Assembly (NCBI GenBank): GCA_902574355.1
Contig: CACGNN010000001.1
Coordinates: 186,001-250,000 of the forward strand
From: an uncultured SAR86 cluster bacterium
GTDB taxonomy: Bacteria; Pseudomonadota; Gammaproteobacteria; Magnimaribacterales; Magnimaribacteraceae
Reading direction: 5' to 3'
Length of the DNA: 64,000 bases
The notes below the pieces were generated by a model. It searched no databases. It saw only the letters and a list, made by a program, of their open reading frames with translations, and had not been told where the DNA came from. A program made the translations under genes and the position numbers. Positions within the stretch are counted from its first letter, which is position 1; each line of letters opens with the position of its first letter. This document shows positions 61,668 through 64,000 of this stretch, piece after piece.

Positions 61668-62714
61668 TTAATTTTTTACAAAGTTTGCTATCGATAAAGC
61701 GGTTTCATCGCTGATCTCGGGGCATCCAAGAAAAATATCTGTTCCATGGACTGAACCCATGACTTGTCGACATTGTGCCTCTACATCTGCTTCTCTTAGT
61801 AAACGATAAAAATTTACTCCTTCATCTCTTAGAGGATCCATTTCATTGACTAAGATATAAGTTTTTGGAAGACCTTTAACATCATCTTCAGTTGCAAAGC
61901 TTGGCCAAGCTAGTGGATCTTTATTTATATAAGCATCTACTCCATAAATAATTGCGCCTTGAGAGTATTCATGTTCACTATGAAGCGAAAGTAAAATACC
62001 TTCATTTTCTTCAGACGAGGGGTTTTCTGGTAAAGGCCATTGCCCTGCAATATAAGGACATAAAGCATATAGACCTTTTATCAATCCAATATCTCCATCT
62101 TGTTTGAGTTTCAAACTAGTGGCTATGGTTAAATTTCCTCCTCCGCTCTCACCAGCGATGATGATTTTGCTATTGTCTATATTTAAATCTTTTGCATTAG
62201 CATGCACCCACTTAAGACCAGAAACACAGTCATTTAGTCCTGCTGGATAAGGCTCCACTTCAGGAGCAGACGAAGCCCACATAGCATTTCTAAAATCTAC
62301 CATTGCTACTGCAACTCCTTGCCTGGCAATACATCTTCCCCAAGCTGCATATAACTCGTCAAAGCAAGAACTAACCATCATGCCGCCACCATGGATATAG
62401 TAAACACAGGGCAATTCTTCCTCTGTATCTGGTCGAATATACTGGATTTTGATGGTATTACCGTCTGGATCTGAAATAAATTCTTTTGTGGATGTTAATA
62501 AGCCTGTATCAGGAACAACTTCTTTATAATGTGAAGCATTATTAACCATTTCCAAAATGGCTCGACCTTGTTTGGCTTCCTCACTCTCCTGATCAGCCAT
62601 TATACCTTCACGAGTTGAGGCAGGGCTTGATGTGACAGAGGCAAATTCTATTTCTCCAAAGACTGCACGTATTCTTTTATCTATTTTTAAATTATTTTTA
62701 ATTTTGTTTTCCAT
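61668..62714 (-). CDS. Alpha/beta hydrolase, hormone-sensitive-lipase-like esterase
   Basis: Esterase of 348 residues. The oxyanion motif is YIHGGGMMVSS, the nucleophile elbow IAGESGGGNLTIA, and the catalytic acid and histidine are likely in NEMDPLRDEG and GSVHGTDIF. This is the HSL (bacterial family IV) plan. No signal peptide is visible, so it is cytosolic. It lies 13 nt downstream of the enoyl-CoA hydratase gene with a GGTGAG Shine-Dalgarno. Confidence 0.88.
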   Translation of the reverse strand: MENKIKNNLKIDKRIRAVFGEIEFASVTSSPASTREGIMADQESEEAKQGRAILEMVNNASHYKEVVPDTGLLTSTKEFISDPDGNTIKIQYIRPDTEEELPCVYYIHGGGMMVSSCFDELYAAWGRCIARQGVAVAMVDFRNAMWASSAPEVEPYPAGLNDCVSGLKWVHANAKDLNIDNSKIIIAGESGGGNLTIATSLKLKQDGDIGLIKGLYALCPYIAGQWPLPENPSSEENEGILLSLHSEHEYSQGAIIYGVDAYINKDPLAWPSFATEDDVKGLPKTYILVNEMDPLRDEGVNFYRLLREADVEAQCRQVMGSVHGTDIFLGCPEISDETALSIANFVKN

Positions 62715-62727
62715 TTATTCTCACCCT

Positions 62728-63549
62728 TTATCTGCCTTTAAAAACTGGTTCTTTTTTTTCAACAAAAGCCTTAGTCGCATTTCTATGATCTTCAGTTTGA
62801 CCGCAATGTATATGATGAGTTGCTTCTAAATCAAGGCAATCATCCACTTCTCCATGCATAGCTCTATTCAAATTTTCTTTCATATATCGATATGCAACTG
62901 AAGGACCAGAAGCAAGCCTATTAGCAATTTCCAAAGTTTTTTCCATTAGCGCTTCTGGCTCACAAACCCAGTTTGTTAATCCAAGATTTAGAGCTTCATC
63001 TGCAGTAATCCGATCTGACAGGTAATAAAGCTCTCTTGCTTTAGCCGATCCTAAGAGTTGAGTCATGAAGTAGGAACCTCCATAGTCTCCAGAAAAACCA
63101 ACTTTAGCAAACGCAGTAGTCATGATTGCTGAACTAGACATGATTCTTAAATCACATGCTAAAGCATAAGACAGTCCTGCTCCTGCTGCGGCTCCTGGAA
63201 GAGCAGCAATAGTTGGTTTTGGCATTTTAAATAACTTGCCCGATGTCGCTCTTTGATGAACCCTTTGCTTATGAATAGCCGAGTCAATCGTATTGTCCCC
63301 AACTGTCCCATCTCCTGAAGATGCCATTCCTTTTACATCTCCTCCAGCGCAGAAACCTTTTCCAGCACCAGTCAGAACAACACATCTTATTTCTTTATCT
63401 AACTCGACCTCAGCCAGAACTTCTTGCATGGCCTGATTCATTTCTCCGGACATCGCGTTTCTAGCCTCCGGTCTGTTCATTGTCAGCAATGCAACGCCAT
63501 TTGCCTTTTCAAAAATGAGGTGATCAGTACCTGTATCAATTTTTTCCAT
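62728..63549 (-). CDS. Enoyl-CoA hydratase/isomerase family protein
   Basis: Crotonase-fold enzyme of 273 residues hydrating or isomerising an enoyl-CoA. ALLTMNRPEARNAMSGEM is the N-terminal signature, GAGKGFCAGGDVKGM the first oxyanion segment and ALPGAAAGAGLSYALACDLR the second. The middle reads FAKVGFSGDYGGSYFMTQLLG; in classical hydratases this region contains catalytic glutamates, so the exact chemistry is uncertain. A GGGGAGAAAAACT Shine-Dalgarno precedes the ATG. The upstream gene is divergent, with 44 nt between the two starts. Confidence 0.9.
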   Translation of the reverse strand: MEKIDTGTDHLIFEKANGVALLTMNRPEARNAMSGEMNQAMQEVLAEVELDKEIRCVVLTGAGKGFCAGGDVKGMASSGDGTVGDNTIDSAIHKQRVHQRATSGKLFKMPKPTIAALPGAAAGAGLSYALACDLRIMSSSAIMTTAFAKVGFSGDYGGSYFMTQLLGSAKARELYYLSDRITADEALNLGLTNWVCEPEALMEKTLEIANRLASGPSVAYRYMKENLNRAMHGEVDDCLDLEATHHIHCGQTEDHRNATKAFVEKKEPVFKGR

Positions 63550-63593
63550 AGTTTTTCTCCCCTTAACTATATCTTTGCTATTCTATATGCAAG

Positions 63594-64000
63594 ATGCAAG
63601 CGAAAATTTATCAATTAGGCTTACTTTTTTGCACTATTTTCCTGATCTCACAAGAGAGATTATTTGCTGAAGAGAAACCGCTGCTGACCAGTCCATTAGT
63701 AGAAAATCCTAAATCTGTAGTTTTCATTGGAAATAGCTTTTTTTACTATAACAATGGAGTTCATAAACCTACTCTTGGTATGGTTAAAGCAAATTCAGAT
63801 CTTGGTAAAGGGCATCGATTTAGAAATATCACAATAAACAGCTCTTCTTTAGAATGGCATGATGTCGAATCTTATGTGACTAATGACAAGATCGGTTCTT
63901 TTTCCATCACTTCAAAAAATAAATATAAAAAGTACGAGCCAGAAAATTATGATTTAGCAATTATGATGGATTGCAGTCAATGTCCGGTTCACCCAGATAG
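63594..64000 (+). CDS. Exported SGNH-hydrolase-like protein (partial, runs off window)
   Basis: Open from ATG 63594 to the window end, 135 residues seen. It begins with a signal peptide (MQAKIYQLGLLFCTIFLISQ, then ERLFAEE). The mature start SVVFIGNSFFYYNNGVHK resembles block I of SGNH/GDSL-type or DUF4886-like proteins (G-N-S-F-x), and a later YDLAIMMDCSQCP may precede further blocks. Function is uncertain because the catalytic Asp-His block lies outside. It is divergent from the enoyl-CoA hydratase gene. Confidence 0.6.
   Translation, partial: MQAKIYQLGLLFCTIFLISQERLFAEEKPLLTSPLVENPKSVVFIGNSFFYYNNGVHKPTLGMVKANSDLGKGHRFRNITINSSSLEWHDVESYVTNDKIGSFSITSKNKYKKYEPENYDLAIMMDCSQCPVHPD

Overview
The window is AT-rich, gene-dense bacterial DNA with very short intergenic gaps; no stretch over 300 bases lacks a gene. 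Gene orders typical of Gammaproteobacteria are present: rsfS-rlmH-mrdA-rodA-mltB-dacA, leuS-lptE-holA, trxA-rho, and bamD divergent from rluD-pgeF. The low GC, streamlined layout, PPi-type phosphofructokinase, carotenoid oxygenase, fatty acid desaturase, TauD-type dioxygenase and DUF3604/DUF5916 proteins suggest a marine SAR86-like gammaproteobacterium. That assignment is inference; no rRNA gene is present to confirm it. No phage, insertion sequence, CRISPR array or obvious island was seen.

Layout. 1-6.7 kb: aldo/keto reductase (cut by the window edge), argD, a DUF2244 protein and an acyl-CoA cluster (acyl-CoA dehydrogenase, CaiB-type CoA-transferase, PaaI-type thioesterase, saccharopine-dehydrogenase-like reductase). 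6.7-12 kb: PPi-phosphofructokinase, mpl, a LON-substrate-binding-domain protein, a carotenoid oxygenase and a DedA protein. 12-20.6 kb: a forward run of proA, nadD, rsfS, rlmH, mrdA, rodA, mltB, dacA and dat, combining NAD synthesis, ribosome maturation, cell elongation and D-amino-acid supply. 20.6-26.8 kb: the reverse operon aroQ-accB-accC-leuS-lptE-holA. 26.8-34.1 kb: a stand-alone DsbD N-terminal domain overlapping head-to-head with a PCuAC copper chaperone, an orphan double ABC ATPase, ilvD, trxA, rho, a small membrane protein, rsmD and a flavin reductase. 34.1-41.5 kb: a DUF4399 protein and three tandem CBM9/DUF5916 outer-membrane beta-barrel paralogues. 41.5-50.4 kb: a PP0621-like protein, bamD, rluD, pgeF, a beta-hydroxyacid dehydrogenase, a glycerate-kinase-like protein, ilvB-ilvH-ilvC-pssA and tRNA-Ile(GAU). 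50.4-64 kb: an accessory stretch of secreted phosphatases, small ORFs, a tandem HCCA-isomerase fusion, DUF3604 and FKBP lipoproteins, a nitroreductase, a rhodanese, a desaturase cluster, an esterase, an enoyl-CoA hydratase and a partial exported SGNH-like protein.

The most interesting signals are in control regions and small genes. At seven genes that start transcription units, a -10 box ends 6 or 7 nt before the ATG and no Shine-Dalgarno is present, which implies leaderless mRNAs. Two divergent pairs share self-complementary -10 boxes. nadD has no canonical start codon; the best start is AUA. A compact unit at about 58066-58244 carries its own promoter, 5' hairpin, 36-codon ORF and terminator. 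The purple-acid-phosphatase-like protein contains a PAS-like stretch. All functional calls come from reading motifs and gene order; no database search was possible.
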